Positions 1-9,749 of a stretch of DNA of 64,000 bases are shown here, piece after piece. A program made the translations under genes and the position numbers. The notes under the pieces were generated by a model that did not search any database, was not told where the DNA came from, and saw nothing but the letters and a program-made list of their open reading frames with translations. This DNA comes from Bradyrhizobium sp. CB2312 (lineage in GTDB: Bacteria > Pseudomonadota > Alphaproteobacteria > Rhizobiales > Xanthobacteraceae), in assembly GCF_029714425.1 (NCBI RefSeq), contig NZ_CP121668.1, positions 558,001 through 622,000 on the forward strand, written 5' to 3'. Each line of letters opens with the position of its first letter. Position 1 is the first letter of the stretch.

Positions 1-552
1 AAAACGACCCTGCCGCATTCGCCAATCGACGTCGTTGCCTGGCACGGCAATTACGCGCCCTACAAATACGATCTGCGCGCGTTCTCGCCGGTCGGCGCGA
101 TCGGCTTCGACCATCCCGATCCCTCGATCTTCACGGTGCTGACCTCGCCGTCGGAGACCGCGGGCACGGCGAATATCGACTTCGTGATCTTCCCCGAGCG
201 CTGGATGGTCGCCGACAACACCTTCCGGCCGCCCTGGTATCACATGAACATCATGAGCGAGTTCATGGGCCTGATCTACGGCGTCTACGACGCCAAGCCC
301 CAAGGTTTTGTCCCGGGCGGCATCTCCTTGCACAATTGCATGCTGCCGCACGGCCCCGATCGCGACGCCTTCGAGCACGCCAGCAATGGCGAGCTGAAGC
401 CGGTGAAGCTGACCGGCACCATGGCCTTCATGTTCGAGACCCGCTACCCGCAGCGCGTCACGGCGCACGCCGCGAAGTCGTCGACGCTCCAGGATGATTA
501 CGCGGATTGCTGGAAGGGCCTGGAGAAGCGGTTCGATCCGAACAAGCCGTGA
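1..552 (+). CDS. hmgA: Homogentisate 1,2-dioxygenase, C-terminal part
   Basis: The reading frame is open from the first base of the window, so the 5' part of the gene lies outside; about 183 codons are seen. The enzyme opens the ring of homogentisate to maleylacetoacetate with a non-haem iron in the cytoplasm. Visible family motifs are FPERW, the [14 protein letters not shown] block that supplies iron-binding His and Glu, and [12 protein letters not shown] with a further His. The next gene on the same strand is fahA, which acts two steps later, and hppD, which acts one step earlier, lies 2.5 kb on. Maleylacetoacetate isomerase, the step between, is not in the window. Identification is secure; the start cannot be seen. 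Confidence 0.95.
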   Translation, partial: KTTLPHSPIDVVAWHGNYAPYKYDLRAFSPVGAIGFDHPDPSIFTVLTSPSETAGTANIDFVIFPERWMVADNTFRPPWYHMNIMSEFMGLIYGVYDAKPQGFVPGGISLHNCMLPHGPDRDAFEHASNGELKPVKLTGTMAFMFETRYPQRVTAHAAKSSTLQDDYADCWKGLEKRFDPNKP

Positions 553-560
553 CGTTCCTA

Positions 561-712
561 CCCTCTCCCCTTGTGGGAGAGGGTGGCTCGCCGCGATAGC
601 GGCGAGACGGGTGAGGGGTCTCTCTCCGCGAGCGACTCTCTTGCAATTGAGTTCGCTGATAGAGACCCCTCATCCGGCGCTTCGCGCCACCTTCTCCCAC
701 AAGGGGAGAAGG
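561..712. repeat. Long palindromic intergenic repeat, family A copy 1
   Basis: The outer arms are CCCTCTCCCCTTGTGGGAGA and, at the far end, CTTCTCCCACAAGGGGAGAA, so a single strand can fold into a long imperfect hairpin. The inner part carries GGCGAGACGGGTGAGGGGT facing ACCCCTCATCCGGCGC. The same layout returns at 33885-34031 and 41655-41800. It fills the gap between hmgA and fahA and has short chance open frames on both strands. A mobile or REP-like origin is inference. Confidence 0.85.
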
Positions 713-732
713 AAGAAAGAATCGAGCGAAAA

Positions 733-2007
733 GTGACAATTCACCCCAACGACCCCAGCCTCCGCTCCTTCATCGAAATCGATCCCACCTCCGATTTCCC
801 GATCCAGAACCTGCCCTATGGCGTGTTCTCGACCGCGGCCAATCCGACGCCGCGGGTTGGCGTTGCAATCGGCAATTACGTGCTCGACCTCTGGGAGCTC
901 GAGCAGGATTCGCGGCTCGACGTCGGCCCGCTTGGCGTGTTCTCCGGGCCTTCGCTCAATCCCTTCATGGCACTCGGACCAAAGGTCTGGACCAGGACGC
1001 GGGCGCGGATCAGCGAGCTGTTGCGCCACGATAATCCGGAGCTGCGCGACAACGAGGAGCTTCGCAAGCAGGTGCTGGTACCGATGCGCGATGCAAGACT
1101 CCATCTGCCCTTCGCGGTCTCCGGCTATACCGATTTCTATTCGTCCAAGGAGCACGCCACCAATGTCGGCGTGATGTTCCGCGGCAAGGACAATGCGCTG
1201 CAGCCGAACTGGCTGCATATGCCGATCGCCTATAACGGCCGCGCCTCCACCGTCGTGGTCTCCGGCACCAAGGTGAAGCGGCCGCGCGGGCAGCTGAAGC
1301 CGCCGAACGTCGATGTGCCGAGCTTCGGCCCGTGCAAGCGGCTCGACTTCGAGCTGGAGATGGGCGTCGTGATCGGCCAGCCCTCACCGATGGGCGGCAT
1401 GCTCAGCGAGAGCCAAGCCGAGGAGATGATCTTCGGCTTCGTGCTGCTCAACGACTGGAGCGCGCGCGACATCCAGCAATGGGAATATGTGCCGCTCGGG
1501 CCGTTCCTGGCGAAAGCGTTCGCGACCTCGATCAGCCCCTGGGTGGTGACGCGCGAGGCGCTGGAGCCGTTCCGTCAGAAGGGGCCGGAGCAGGAGCCGG
1601 TGCCGCTGGATTATCTCAAGCAGGCGAAGCCGCAGAACTATGATGTCGAGCTCGACGTCTCCTTGCGCGCTGCGGGTGCCAACGCGCCCGCCAGCATCAG
1701 CCGTACCAATTTCAAATACATGTATTGGTCCTCGGTGCAGCAGTTGATGCACCACGCCTCCTCCGGCTGCGCCATGAATGTCGGCGATCTCTTGGGGTCC
1801 GGCACCATCTCCGGCCCCGAGAAGAACCAGCGCGGCAGCCTGCTCGAGATCAGTTGGAACGGCACCGAGCCGGCCGAGCTGCCCGGCGGTGCCAAGCGTT
1901 CGTTCCTCGAAGACGGCGACAGCCTCGTGATGCGCGGCTGGTGCCAGGGCAACGGCTATCGCGTCGGGTTCGGCGAGGTCGAGGGGACGATATTGGCGGC
2001 GGAGTGA
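733..2007 (+). CDS. fahA: Fumarylacetoacetase
   Basis: Splits fumarylacetoacetate to fumarate and acetoacetate, the last step of tyrosine and homogentisate breakdown. I place the start at the GTG at 733 (VTIHPNDPS), giving 424 residues, the usual family length. An ATG further upstream at 571 would translate the palindromic repeat and is rejected. Metal and active-site features seen are the DFYSSKEHATNVG block, the ExE pair in LDFELEMG and the Asp in VLLNDWSARDIQQWEY, all typical of the FAH fold. It lies downstream of hmgA, separated by a long palindrome, so co-transcription is likely but messenger folding between the two genes is expected. Confidence 0.95.
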   Translation: MTIHPNDPSLRSFIEIDPTSDFPIQNLPYGVFSTAANPTPRVGVAIGNYVLDLWELEQDSRLDVGPLGVFSGPSLNPFMALGPKVWTRTRARISELLRHDNPELRDNEELRKQVLVPMRDARLHLPFAVSGYTDFYSSKEHATNVGVMFRGKDNALQPNWLHMPIAYNGRASTVVVSGTKVKRPRGQLKPPNVDVPSFGPCKRLDFELEMGVVIGQPSPMGGMLSESQAEEMIFGFVLLNDWSARDIQQWEYVPLGPFLAKAFATSISPWVVTREALEPFRQKGPEQEPVPLDYLKQAKPQNYDVELDVSLRAAGANAPASISRTNFKYMYWSSVQQLMHHASSGCAMNVGDLLGSGTISGPEKNQRGSLLEISWNGTEPAELPGGAKRSFLEDGDSLVMRGWCQGNGYRVGFGEVEGTILAAE

Positions 2008-2030
2008 ACTCCGCCATCGCCACAAGCTCC

Positions 2031-2114
2031 GTCATTGCGAGGAGCGAAGCGACGAAGCAATCCAGACTGTCTCCGGGGAGATAGTCTGGATTGCTTCGCT
2101 GCGCTCGCAATGAC
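2031..2114. repeat. Palindromic repeat, family B copy 1
   Basis: An 84-base inverted repeat. It opens GTCATTGCGAGGAGCGAAGC and closes GCTTCGCTGCGCTCGCAATGAC, with an inner CAATCCAGACT/AGTCTGGATTG stem. It forms a near-perfect hairpin in the tail-to-tail gap between fahA and the DUF1272 gene, where it could stop transcription from both sides. A second copy lies at 43786-43863. Confidence 0.85.
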
Positions 2115-2128
2115 GAAGTGGAGGCAGT

Positions 2129-2440
2129 TCACCTCTGCTCCGGCGGCACGTCGCGCACCCGCGCGCAGTGCGCCGCGACGTCCTCCAGGCTGTACTTCAG
2201 ATGCACCCGCTTGTCGGACGGCGCCTGCTTGCTCGTGCACACGCCCGGCCGCCATTCCTGCGTCGGCCTGATCGGGCGCGGGGCAAAGCCGCCGCCGCAG
2301 TTCGGGCAGACGTTGGAGAGCTTGGTCTCGACGCAATCCGCACAGAACGTGCATTCGTACGAGCAGATCCGCGCGTCCGTTGCATCAGGCGGCAGGTCGC
2401 GGTCGCAATATTCGCAGTTCGGTCTCAGCTGGAGGGCCAT
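2129..2440 (-). CDS. DUF1272 zinc-ribbon-like small protein
   Basis: A 103-residue protein starting MALQLRPNCEYCDRDL. It has three CxxC-type knuckles (CEYC; CSYECTFCADC; CPNCGGG), the pattern of the DUF1272 family, which probably binds zinc. The function is unknown. I took the start at 2440 because the cysteine pattern begins right after it; upstream in-frame codons are poorly conserved-looking. It lies downstream of, and on the same strand as, the AsnC-type regulator with a gap of about 70 bases, so the two may share a transcript. Confidence 0.85.
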   Translation of the reverse strand: MALQLRPNCEYCDRDLPPDATDARICSYECTFCADCVETKLSNVCPNCGGGFAPRPIRPTQEWRPGVCTSKQAPSDKRVHLKYSLEDVAAHCARVRDVPPEQR

Positions 2441-2513
2441 GGCTCGATCTCCCGGATTGGCCGCAATCATCGCAGATCGCCGCTGAAGCGCGAATGCCGT
2501 AGTTCCCACCATT

Positions 2514-3008
2514 TCAGCCGGGCTTGATCTCCTTGAGCGGCAGCTTTGAGCTTTCCTTCAGCCGGTCGAGCACGATCGAGGAGCGCACATGAGCGACGCT
2601 CTGGTGCGGCATCAGCACGTCGTTGACGAGGTTGGAGAGACCTTTGAGGTCCCGCAGCACGGCCTTGAGCACGTAGTCGGCATCTCCCGTGAGCGAATAA
2701 GCCTCCTGGATCTCGTCGATGCGGTTCACCAGTGCACGGAAGCGTTTTGAATTGTCCGGCGAGTGGGTCGCGAGCCCCACCTGGATGAAGGCGATGACGC
2801 CGAAGCCGAGTGCCTCGCTGGAGAGGTCGGCGTGATAGCCCGCGATCACCTTCTCCTCCTCCAGCCGCATCCGTCGCCGCGAGCATTGCGAGGCCGAGAG
2901 ACCTGCGAGCTCGGCGAGCTCCTGGTTGGTGAGGCGGCCGTCGTCCTGGAGCGCGGTCAGGATCTTGAGGTCGAAGGCGTCCACGGAAATCATGCGTCGT
3001 TTGTCCAT
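2514..3008 (-). CDS. Lrp/AsnC-family transcriptional regulator
   Basis: A 164-residue protein with an N-terminal winged helix-turn-helix (DLKILTALQDDGRLTNQELA, then LSASQCSRRRMRLEEEKVI) and a C-terminal RAM/AsnC ligand domain containing SLTGDADYVLKAV. I start it at the ATG at 3008 (MDKRRMISV). It is divergent from hppD, and a perfect palindrome sits two bases upstream of its start codon. Family knowledge and this position suggest it controls hppD, and perhaps hmgA-fahA, in response to an aromatic amino acid or its keto acid. That role is inference; the family is secure. Confidence 0.9.
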   Translation of the reverse strand: MDKRRMISVDAFDLKILTALQDDGRLTNQELAELAGLSASQCSRRRMRLEEEKVIAGYHADLSSEALGFGVIAFIQVGLATHSPDNSKRFRALVNRIDEIQEAYSLTGDADYVLKAVLRDLKGLSNLVNDVLMPHQSVAHVRSSIVLDRLKESSKLPLKEIKPG

Positions 3009-3010
3009 TT

Positions 3011-3029
3011 TATGCACGGATCGTGCATA
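3011..3029. promoter_or_regulatory. Palindromic operator between AsnC gene and hppD
   Basis: TATGCACG-GAT-CGTGCATA is a perfect inverted repeat with 8-base arms. It begins two bases from the start codon of the AsnC-type gene and lies about 90 bases before hppD. A single half-site-like TTTGCACG follows near 3051. The size and symmetry fit a dimeric Lrp/AsnC protein. Binding is inferred. Confidence 0.65.
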
Positions 3030-3115
3030 GGATAGCCAAATCATGTCCCGTTTGCACGCTCATTGCGCGCTCGATGAAGGATAGTTCCTCTCTAGCAGCC
3101 ATTTGGGAGAGCACC

Positions 3116-4234
3116 ATGGGTCCGTTTCCGCACGATGCACCGCCGGCCACGATCACCGCCGACAATCCGATGGGCACCGACGGGTTCGAGTTCGTCGAAT
3201 ATGCGCATCCCAATCCGGAAGAGCTGCACGCGCTGTTCAAGCTGATGGGCTATGCGCCCGTCGCGCGCCACAAGACCAAGAAGATCACGGTCTATCGCCA
3301 GGGCGACATCAACTACCTCGTCAACGAGGAGCCCGGCACCCACGGCTACGAGTTCGTCGCCGCCCACGGCCCCTGCGCGCCGTCGATGGCGTTTCGCGTC
3401 GTCGATGCCAAGGCGGCCTATGACCGCGCGATTGCGCTCGGTGCGGAGCCCGCCGACGTATCATCGGCGCAGAAGACGCTCGACGTGCCCGCGATCAAGG
3501 GTATCGGCGGCAGCCTGCTTTATCTGGTCGATCGCTACGGCGCCAAGGGCTCGGCCTATGATGCCGAGTTCGACTGGCTCGGCGCGCGCGATCCGCAGCC
3601 CCATGGCGCCGGCCTGTTCTATCTCGACCATCTCACCCACAACGTCCATCGCGGCCGCATGGATGTCTGGGCCGGCTTCTACGAAAAACTGTTCAACTTC
3701 CGCCAGATCCGCTTCTTCGACATCGAGGGCCGCGCCTCCGGCCTGTTCTCGCGCGCGCTGACCAGCCCGGACGGCAAGATCCGGATTCCGATCAACGAGG
3801 ACGCCGGCGATTCCGGCCAGATCGAGGAATATCTGAAGACCTATCGCGGCGAAGGCATCCAGCACATCGCCTGCGGCTGCCGCGAGATCCACGGCACGAT
3901 CGAAGGCCTGCGCGCCGCCGGCCTGCCGTTCATGCCGTCGCCGCCCGAGACCTATTTCGAGAAGATCGACGCACGCCTGCCCAAGCATGGCGAGGACGTC
4001 GCGCGGTTGCAGCGGAACGGCATCCTGATCGACGGCGAGGGTGTGGTCGATGGTGGCCAGACCAAGGTGCTGCTCCAGATCTTCTCCGCCAACGCGATTG
4101 GCCCGATCTTCTTCGAGTTCATCCAGCGCAAGGGCGACGACGGCTTTGGCGAAGGCAATTTCAAGGCCCTGTTCGAGTCGATCGAGGAGGATCAGATCCG
4201 GCGCGGGGTGCTGAAGGTGGGGAACGCGGCGTAG
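3116..4234 (+). CDS. hppD: 4-hydroxyphenylpyruvate dioxygenase
   Basis: Converts 4-hydroxyphenylpyruvate to homogentisate using iron(II) and oxygen. The 372-residue length is normal. Three iron ligands are in place and correctly spaced: His172 (YLDHLTHNV), His250 (QHIACG) and Glu334 (FFEFIQRKG). The C-terminal GDDGFGEGNFKALFESIE segment is the family signature. The ATG at 3116 is chosen because GGGAGA lies about seven bases before it; an upstream in-frame ATG at 3023 has no such site. It supplies the substrate for HmgA and is divergent from the AsnC regulator. Confidence 0.97.
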   Translation: MGPFPHDAPPATITADNPMGTDGFEFVEYAHPNPEELHALFKLMGYAPVARHKTKKITVYRQGDINYLVNEEPGTHGYEFVAAHGPCAPSMAFRVVDAKAAYDRAIALGAEPADVSSAQKTLDVPAIKGIGGSLLYLVDRYGAKGSAYDAEFDWLGARDPQPHGAGLFYLDHLTHNVHRGRMDVWAGFYEKLFNFRQIRFFDIEGRASGLFSRALTSPDGKIRIPINEDAGDSGQIEEYLKTYRGEGIQHIACGCREIHGTIEGLRAAGLPFMPSPPETYFEKIDARLPKHGEDVARLQRNGILIDGEGVVDGGQTKVLLQIFSANAIGPIFFEFIQRKGDDGFGEGNFKALFESIEEDQIRRGVLKVGNAA

Positions 4235-4257
4235 GGACGCGGCCGTCAGGCACATTG

Positions 4258-4352
4258 CCGTAGGGTGGGCAAAGGCGCGTAGCGCCGTGCCCACCATCTC
4301 TCCGCGATCTCGGTCAAAGTGGTGGGCACGCTTCGCTTTGCCCACCCTACGA
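4258..4352. repeat. Palindromic repeat in the hppD/CoA-transferase gap
   Basis: CGTAGGGTGGGCAAAGGCG near 4259 pairs with CGCTTCGCTTTGCCCACCCTACG ending near 4351, with a further GTGCCCACCA/TGGTGGGCAC inner pair. It is a long hairpin between two converging genes and could end transcription from both. No second copy of this type was seen in the window. Confidence 0.75.
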
Positions 4353-4369
4353 GAGCGTGCCCGTCGGCT

Positions 4370-5476
4370 CTATCTCTTCCACGCCGCCGTCACGGTGCCA
4401 ATCTCCGCACCCTCCGGCTCCCGCACCGCCGATGGCGTGCGCGAGAATCTCGGCGCCGGCGCGGGCTGCTTGACGCCGTGGCGCTCGAGGAAGACGTTGC
4501 GGGCCACCATGTGCGGATGCTGCGTCGCTTCCGACATGGTCAGCACCGGCGCAAAGCAGATGTCGGTGCCTTCCATGATCTTGCACCAGTCCTCGCGCGT
4601 CTTGCTCTTGAACACGGCCTTCAGCTTTTCCTTCAGCGCCGGCCACGCCTTGGGATTCATCTGCGCGTCGAAATCTGCGTCGGAAAGGCCCGCGCGCTCG
4701 CGCAGCAGCGCGTAGAACTGCGGCTCGATCGAGCCGATCGAGACGAAATGGCCGCAGGCGCATTCGTAGACGCCGTAGAAATGCGCGCCGCCATCGAGGA
4801 AGTTCTGGTTACGCCCCTCGGTCCAGCGGCCGAGGGTCGTCATGTCGAAGAAGAACGACATCAGCGATGCCGCGCCGTCGCACATCGCGGCGTCCACCAC
4901 CTGGCCCTTGCCGGACTTTTGCGCTTCCAGCAGCGCGGCGAGCACGCCGACGACGAGATAGAGCGCGCCGCCGCCGAAATCGCCGACGAGGTTGAGCGGC
5001 GGCACCGGTGCTTCCTTCGTGCCGATCGCGGCGAGCGCGCCGGTGATGGAGATGTAGTTGATGTCGTGGCCGGCGGCGTTGGCGAGCGGGCCTTCCTGGC
5101 CCCAGCCGGTCATACGGCCGTAGACGAGTTTTGGATTGCGCGCGAGCACCACATCGGGGCCGAGCCCGAGCCGCTCCATCACGCCGGGACGAAAGCCTTC
5201 GACCAGCGCATCGGCGCTGGCGAGCAGGTCGAGCACTTGCGCGATTGCCGCCTGGTCCTTGAGGTCGAGCTCGATCACCTTGCGGCCGCGCCCCGCCACC
5301 GACTTCATGCTCTTCTTGGCGCCGACGCGGTCGAGCGTGACGACATCGGCGCCCATGTCGGCCAGCATCATGCACGCGAACGGGCCGGGCCCGATGCCGG
5401 CGAATTCGACGATGCGGAAGCCCGAGAGCGGGCCGGAGGTACGAACGGATGTGTTCTGGGCTGGTTTATCGAGCAT
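4370..5476 (-). CDS. Class III CoA-transferase family, methylacyl-CoA racemase-like
   Basis: 368 residues of the CaiB/BaiF fold ([19 protein letters not shown] at the N-terminus). The catalytic pattern is that of alpha-methylacyl-CoA racemase rather than a true transferase: His137 in AAGHDINY and Asp166 in LVGDFGGG match the mycobacterial racemase His126/Asp156 pair in spacing. It would interconvert 2R and 2S methyl-branched acyl-CoAs during branched fatty acid or sterol side-chain oxidation. The start at 5476 has a good GAGG site. It follows the cox-type genes on the same strand, but a strong terminator lies between, so it is probably separate. Confidence 0.85.
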   Translation of the reverse strand: MLDKPAQNTSVRTSGPLSGFRIVEFAGIGPGPFACMMLADMGADVVTLDRVGAKKSMKSVAGRGRKVIELDLKDQAAIAQVLDLLASADALVEGFRPGVMERLGLGPDVVLARNPKLVYGRMTGWGQEGPLANAAGHDINYISITGALAAIGTKEAPVPPLNLVGDFGGGALYLVVGVLAALLEAQKSGKGQVVDAAMCDGAASLMSFFFDMTTLGRWTEGRNQNFLDGGAHFYGVYECACGHFVSIGSIEPQFYALLRERAGLSDADFDAQMNPKAWPALKEKLKAVFKSKTREDWCKIMEGTDICFAPVLTMSEATQHPHMVARNVFLERHGVKQPAPAPRFSRTPSAVREPEGAEIGTVTAAWKR

Positions 5477-5612
5477 GTTGTTTCCTCGGGTCGCGGCCAA
5501 ATGCCGGTGGTCCGGCAAACGCCTCTGACGTTGCTCTTGGGGGCGAGTTAATTGGCTGATTAACTTTTCTCGCCTTCACGCCAGCGAGGCAAGCGCTTTT
5601 CACGCATGGGCG

Positions 5613-5646
5613 CATCAAAAAAGCGGCGCGCATTTCTGCGCGCCGC
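5613..5646 (-). terminator. Intrinsic terminator after coxM-type gene
   Basis: Read on the minus strand, GCGGCGCGCA, loop GAAA, TGCGCGCCGC, followed at once by TTTTTT. This is a perfect 10-bp GC stem with a U-run, 35 bases beyond the coxM stop. It ends the three-gene cluster. Confidence 0.9.
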
Positions 5647-5680
5647 GGAAATCTTGTGTTCAGTCGCTAGAGCAGGGCGA

Positions 5681-6481
5681 TCAGCCTGCCGCAGCCACTG
5701 CGCGTTGCGCCATGACCTTGACGAGATTGGCGCGGTACTCGGCCGTGCCGTGGATGTCGGCCAGCAATCCATTCGCGGGAATGCTGACGTTGTCCAGCGC
5801 CGACGGCGACCAGTTTGCCTTCAGCGCGGCTTCGATGGCGCCAACGCGCATCACGCCGCTCTGCGAGGCGCCGGTCGCAGCGACGCGGATCTCGCCGGAT
5901 TTGGTCTGCGCGACGAATACGGCGGTCAGTGCGAAGCGCGAGGCCGGGTGCCGCATCTTGGCGTAGCCCGCTTTCGCCGGAACCGGGAACGACACGGCGG
6001 TGATGATCTCGCCATCTTCAAGCGCCGTCGTGAACAGGCCCTGGAAGAAGTCCTCGGCGGAGATCGACCGCTTGTTGGTCTTCACGGTGGCGCCGAGCGC
6101 GAGCAGCGCGGCCGGGTAATCCGCGGCGGGATCGTTGTTTGCGATCGAGCCGCCGATCGTGCCGCGATAGCGCACGGCGGGATCGCCGATCAGCGACGCC
6201 AGATAGGCGAGCGCGGGGATCGCCGTCTTCGCGGCATCGCTGGTCGCAACGTCGTAATGCGGCGTGGCGGCCTTGATGGTCAGCGTGTCGCCGGCGGCCT
6301 CGACACCGATCAGCTCCTTGATCTTGCCGAGGTCGATCACGTCGGAGGGCCCCGCGAGGCGCTGCTTCATCACCGGCAGCAGCGTCTGGCCGCCGGCGAG
6401 GAATTTTGCCTCGCTGCTCTTGCCGAACAGACTGGCGGCTTCGTCGACCGAGGAGGCGCGATGATAGGTGGTCTGGTACAT
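5681..6481 (-). CDS. coxM: Molybdenum hydroxylase FAD-binding medium subunit (CoxM-type)
   Basis: 266 residues with the FAD-binding fold of the CODH/xanthine dehydrogenase family: AGGQTLLPVMKQRL near the N-terminus and the TIGGSIANNDPAADYP loop that holds the flavin, followed by the CO-dehydrogenase flavoprotein C-terminal domain. It passes electrons from the iron-sulfur subunit to a quinone or other acceptor. The ATG at 6481 follows a strong GGGGAGGA site. It is the last gene of an S-L-M set, 14 bases after coxL. Symbol given by family position; the substrate is not proven to be CO. Confidence 0.88.
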   Translation of the reverse strand: MYQTTYHRASSVDEAASLFGKSSEAKFLAGGQTLLPVMKQRLAGPSDVIDLGKIKELIGVEAAGDTLTIKAATPHYDVATSDAAKTAIPALAYLASLIGDPAVRYRGTIGGSIANNDPAADYPAALLALGATVKTNKRSISAEDFFQGLFTTALEDGEIITAVSFPVPAKAGYAKMRHPASRFALTAVFVAQTKSGEIRVAATGASQSGVMRVGAIEAALKANWSPSALDNVSIPANGLLADIHGTAEYRANLVKVMAQRAVAAAG

Positions 6482-6495
6482 GTTCGGTCCTCCCC

Positions 6496-8838
6496 TTAAG
6501 CCGCGTGGATCGTGCGCCACACCCGATCAGGGGTTGCGGGCATTTCCAGATTGTTCTTGCCGATCGCATCCGTGATCGCGTTGATCACGGCCGCCGACGC
6601 GCCGATCGCGCCGGCCTCACCGCAACCCTTGATGCCCAGCGGATTGCCCGGGCACAGCGTCGTGGTGTGGGAGAGGTTGAACGAGGGCACATCGTCGGCG
6701 CGCGGCATTGCGTAGTCCATGAACGAGGCCGTCACCGGCTGGCCGTTGGCATCGTAGATCGCGTGCTCCAGCAATGCCTGCCCGATGCCTTGAACCAGGC
6801 CGCCATGGACCTGGCCCTCGACGATCATCGGATTGATCAGCCGGCCGAAATCGTCGGCCGCGACGAAGTTGACGAAGGAGGTCTTGCCGGTGCCGGGATC
6901 GACCTCGAGCTCGCAGATATAGGTGCCCGCCGGGAAGGTGAAGTTGGTCGGATCGTAGAAGGCGCTTTCCTTCAGGCCCGGCTCCATCCCGTCAGGCAGG
7001 TTGTGCGCGGTGTAGGCCGCGAGTGCGACCATCGGGAAGGCGATCGCCTTGTCGGTGCCGGTCACCTTGAACTCGCCGTTCTCGATGACGATGTCGGCTT
7101 CCGACGCCTCCAGCGCATGCGCGGCGATCTTCTTGGCCTTGGATTCCATCTTCTCCATGGCCTTCAGGATCGCGGTGAGGCCCACGGCCGCCGAACGCGA
7201 GCCGTAGGTGCCCATGCCGAACTGCACCTTGTCGGTGTCGCCATGGACGATCGAGACCTGGCTGATGGGAACGCCGAGGCGATCGGCGACGAGCTGGCAG
7301 AACGTCGTCTCATGACCCTGGCCGTGGCTGTGCGATCCCGTGAGGATCTCGATGGTGCCGACCGGGTTGACGCGCACCTCGGCCGATTCCCACAGGCCGA
7401 CGCCGGCGCCCAGGCTGCCGACCGCCTTCGACGGTGCGATGCCGCAGGCCTCGATGTAGCAGGACACGCCGATGCCGCGCAGCTTGCCTTGTGACTTCGC
7501 TTGCGCCTTGCGCGCGGCGAAGCCGGCATAGTCGATCGCCTTCATCGCCGCATCGAGCGAGGCGTTAAAGTCGCCGGTATCATAGGCCATGATCACCGGC
7601 GTCTGGTGCGGGAACTGGGTGATGAAGTTGGTCCGGCGCAGCTGGGCCGGATCGACCTTGAGCTGCCGCGCCGCCGTCTCCATCAGCCGCTCGATCAGAT
7701 AGCTCGCTTCGGGCCGGCCCGCGCCGCGATACGCGTCAACAGGCGTGGTGTTGGTGTAGACGCCGATCACCTCGGCATGGATCGCCGGGATGTTGTACTG
7801 GCCCGACAGCAGCGTCGCGTAGAGATAGGTCGGCACTGACGAGGAGAACAGCGACATGTAGGCGCCGAAATTGGCGTAGGTCTTCACCTTCAAGCCGATG
7901 ATCTTGTTGTTGGCGTCGAACGCCATCTCGGCATGGGTGACGTGGTCGCGGCCATGCGCGTCGGTGAGGAAGGCCTCGGTGCGGTCGCCGGTCCATTTCA
8001 CGGGACGGCCGACCTTCTTCGAGGCCCACAGCGCCACCATCTCTTCCGGATAGATGAAGATTTTCGAGCCGAAGCCGCCGCCGACGTCGGGGGCGATCAC
8101 GCGCAGCTTGTGCTCGGGGGCGATGTTGTAGAACGCCGACAGCACGAGGCGGGCGACGTGCGGGTTCTGCGAGGTCGTATAAAGGGTGAAGTGCTCTTCC
8201 GCCGCATCGTAATCGGCGATCGCCGCGCGCGGCTCCATCGCGTTCGGAGCGAGGCGGTTGTTGGTGACGTCGAGCTTGACGACATTGGCAGCCTTCGAGA
8301 AGGCGGCGCTCACCGCGCCCTCGTCGCCGATCACCCAGTCATAGACCTGGTTGCCGGGAGCTTCGGGGTGAAGCTGCGGCGCGCCAGCCTTGATGGCCGA
8401 CTGCATGTCGGCGACGGCGGGCAGCTCTTCATAATCCACGACGACGGATTCGGCCGCATCGCGTGCCAGATTCTTGCTGTCGGCGATCACGACCGCGACG
8501 GCCTGCCCGACGAAGCGCACCGTCTCCGGCGCCATCGCCGGCCATGCGCCCATCTTCATCGGGCTGCCGTCCTTGGAGGTGATGGCCCAGCCGCAGATGA
8601 GGTTGCCGACCTTGTCGTCGACCAGCTGCTGTCCGGTGAGCACCGCGACCACGCCCGGCATCTTCAGCGCGGCGGACGAGTCGATCTTCTTCACCTTGGC
8701 GTGCGCGTGCGGGCTTCTGATGAAATGGGCATGGGTCATGCCCGTGAGCTTGATGTCGTCCACGTACCGGCCCTTGCCGGTAATGAAACGCTTGTCTTCC
8801 TTGCGCACGACGCGCGCGCCGATGCCTTCAACACCCAT
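6496..8838 (-). CDS. coxL: Molybdenum hydroxylase large subunit, form II CoxL-type
   Basis: 780 residues containing the molybdopterin-binding domains of the aerobic CO dehydrogenase/xanthine oxidase family. The active-site loop is AYRGAGR at about residues 369-375, the form II signature, not the AYXCSFR loop of proven CO dehydrogenases. The catalytic glutamate is in GCGEAGAIG near the C-terminus. The ATG at 8838 ([11 protein letters not shown]) is chosen; the frame stays open a further 92 codons upstream, but that part overlaps coxS and is a shadow. Form II enzymes occur in bradyrhizobia, and their true substrate is debated, so CO oxidation is only one possibility. Confidence 0.9.
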   Translation of the reverse strand: MGVEGIGARVVRKEDKRFITGKGRYVDDIKLTGMTHAHFIRSPHAHAKVKKIDSSAALKMPGVVAVLTGQQLVDDKVGNLICGWAITSKDGSPMKMGAWPAMAPETVRFVGQAVAVVIADSKNLARDAAESVVVDYEELPAVADMQSAIKAGAPQLHPEAPGNQVYDWVIGDEGAVSAAFSKAANVVKLDVTNNRLAPNAMEPRAAIADYDAAEEHFTLYTTSQNPHVARLVLSAFYNIAPEHKLRVIAPDVGGGFGSKIFIYPEEMVALWASKKVGRPVKWTGDRTEAFLTDAHGRDHVTHAEMAFDANNKIIGLKVKTYANFGAYMSLFSSSVPTYLYATLLSGQYNIPAIHAEVIGVYTNTTPVDAYRGAGRPEASYLIERLMETAARQLKVDPAQLRRTNFITQFPHQTPVIMAYDTGDFNASLDAAMKAIDYAGFAARKAQAKSQGKLRGIGVSCYIEACGIAPSKAVGSLGAGVGLWESAEVRVNPVGTIEILTGSHSHGQGHETTFCQLVADRLGVPISQVSIVHGDTDKVQFGMGTYGSRSAAVGLTAILKAMEKMESKAKKIAAHALEASEADIVIENGEFKVTGTDKAIAFPMVALAAYTAHNLPDGMEPGLKESAFYDPTNFTFPAGTYICELEVDPGTGKTSFVNFVAADDFGRLINPMIVEGQVHGGLVQGIGQALLEHAIYDANGQPVTASFMDYAMPRADDVPSFNLSHTTTLCPGNPLGIKGCGEAGAIGASAAVINAITDAIGKNNLEMPATPDRVWRTIHAA

Positions 8839-8921
8839 GTCTGGTCCTCCCGACCGGAAATTGTTTTGACCGCGCTTTCCCTCGAAAGCCGCGGCGGTGG
8901 TTCTTATTCGAGGCGGGCCGC

Positions 8922-9407
<486 letters not shown>

Positions 9408-9749
9408 GGTTGTAGTCCTCCCGGGATGATTTTGATTGTTTCTAATTAGAGACAGCGGCGTCCGGACTTTGCAACTGGGATTTTGGTCGCCCCGGTCATG
9501 GAAAAGTCATCGATCCGGCCGTGGACGCAACGACTTGCGCGGGCGGGTCGAGGATTTGGCGGCCGGACCGGCCAGCTTCGTGGGATGCCAGCTGTCATCC
9601 CACCGGTCGGCCTCTGGCCGATCAAGCCCCGCATTGGGCGGACGTGCCGAATTTACCGCCCCTTATCGATTCTGCCTTAGTTTTGCGCATCCAGGTCGGG
9701 GGGCGGGGCGCCTCCGGATCTCGGCTGAATAGAATAAATGGGGGTTGGA
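9408..9749. other. Divergent intergenic region, coxS/chemoreceptor
   Basis: About 340 bases without a credible gene. It must hold the promoters of coxS (minus) and the first chemoreceptor (plus). I see no long palindrome, RNA gene or repeat here; short open frames across it have no coding character. Confidence 0.5.

Noticed and set aside
571..732. Longer fahA start at 571
   Set aside because: The added 54 codons translate the family A palindrome; the family N-terminus begins at the GTG at 733.
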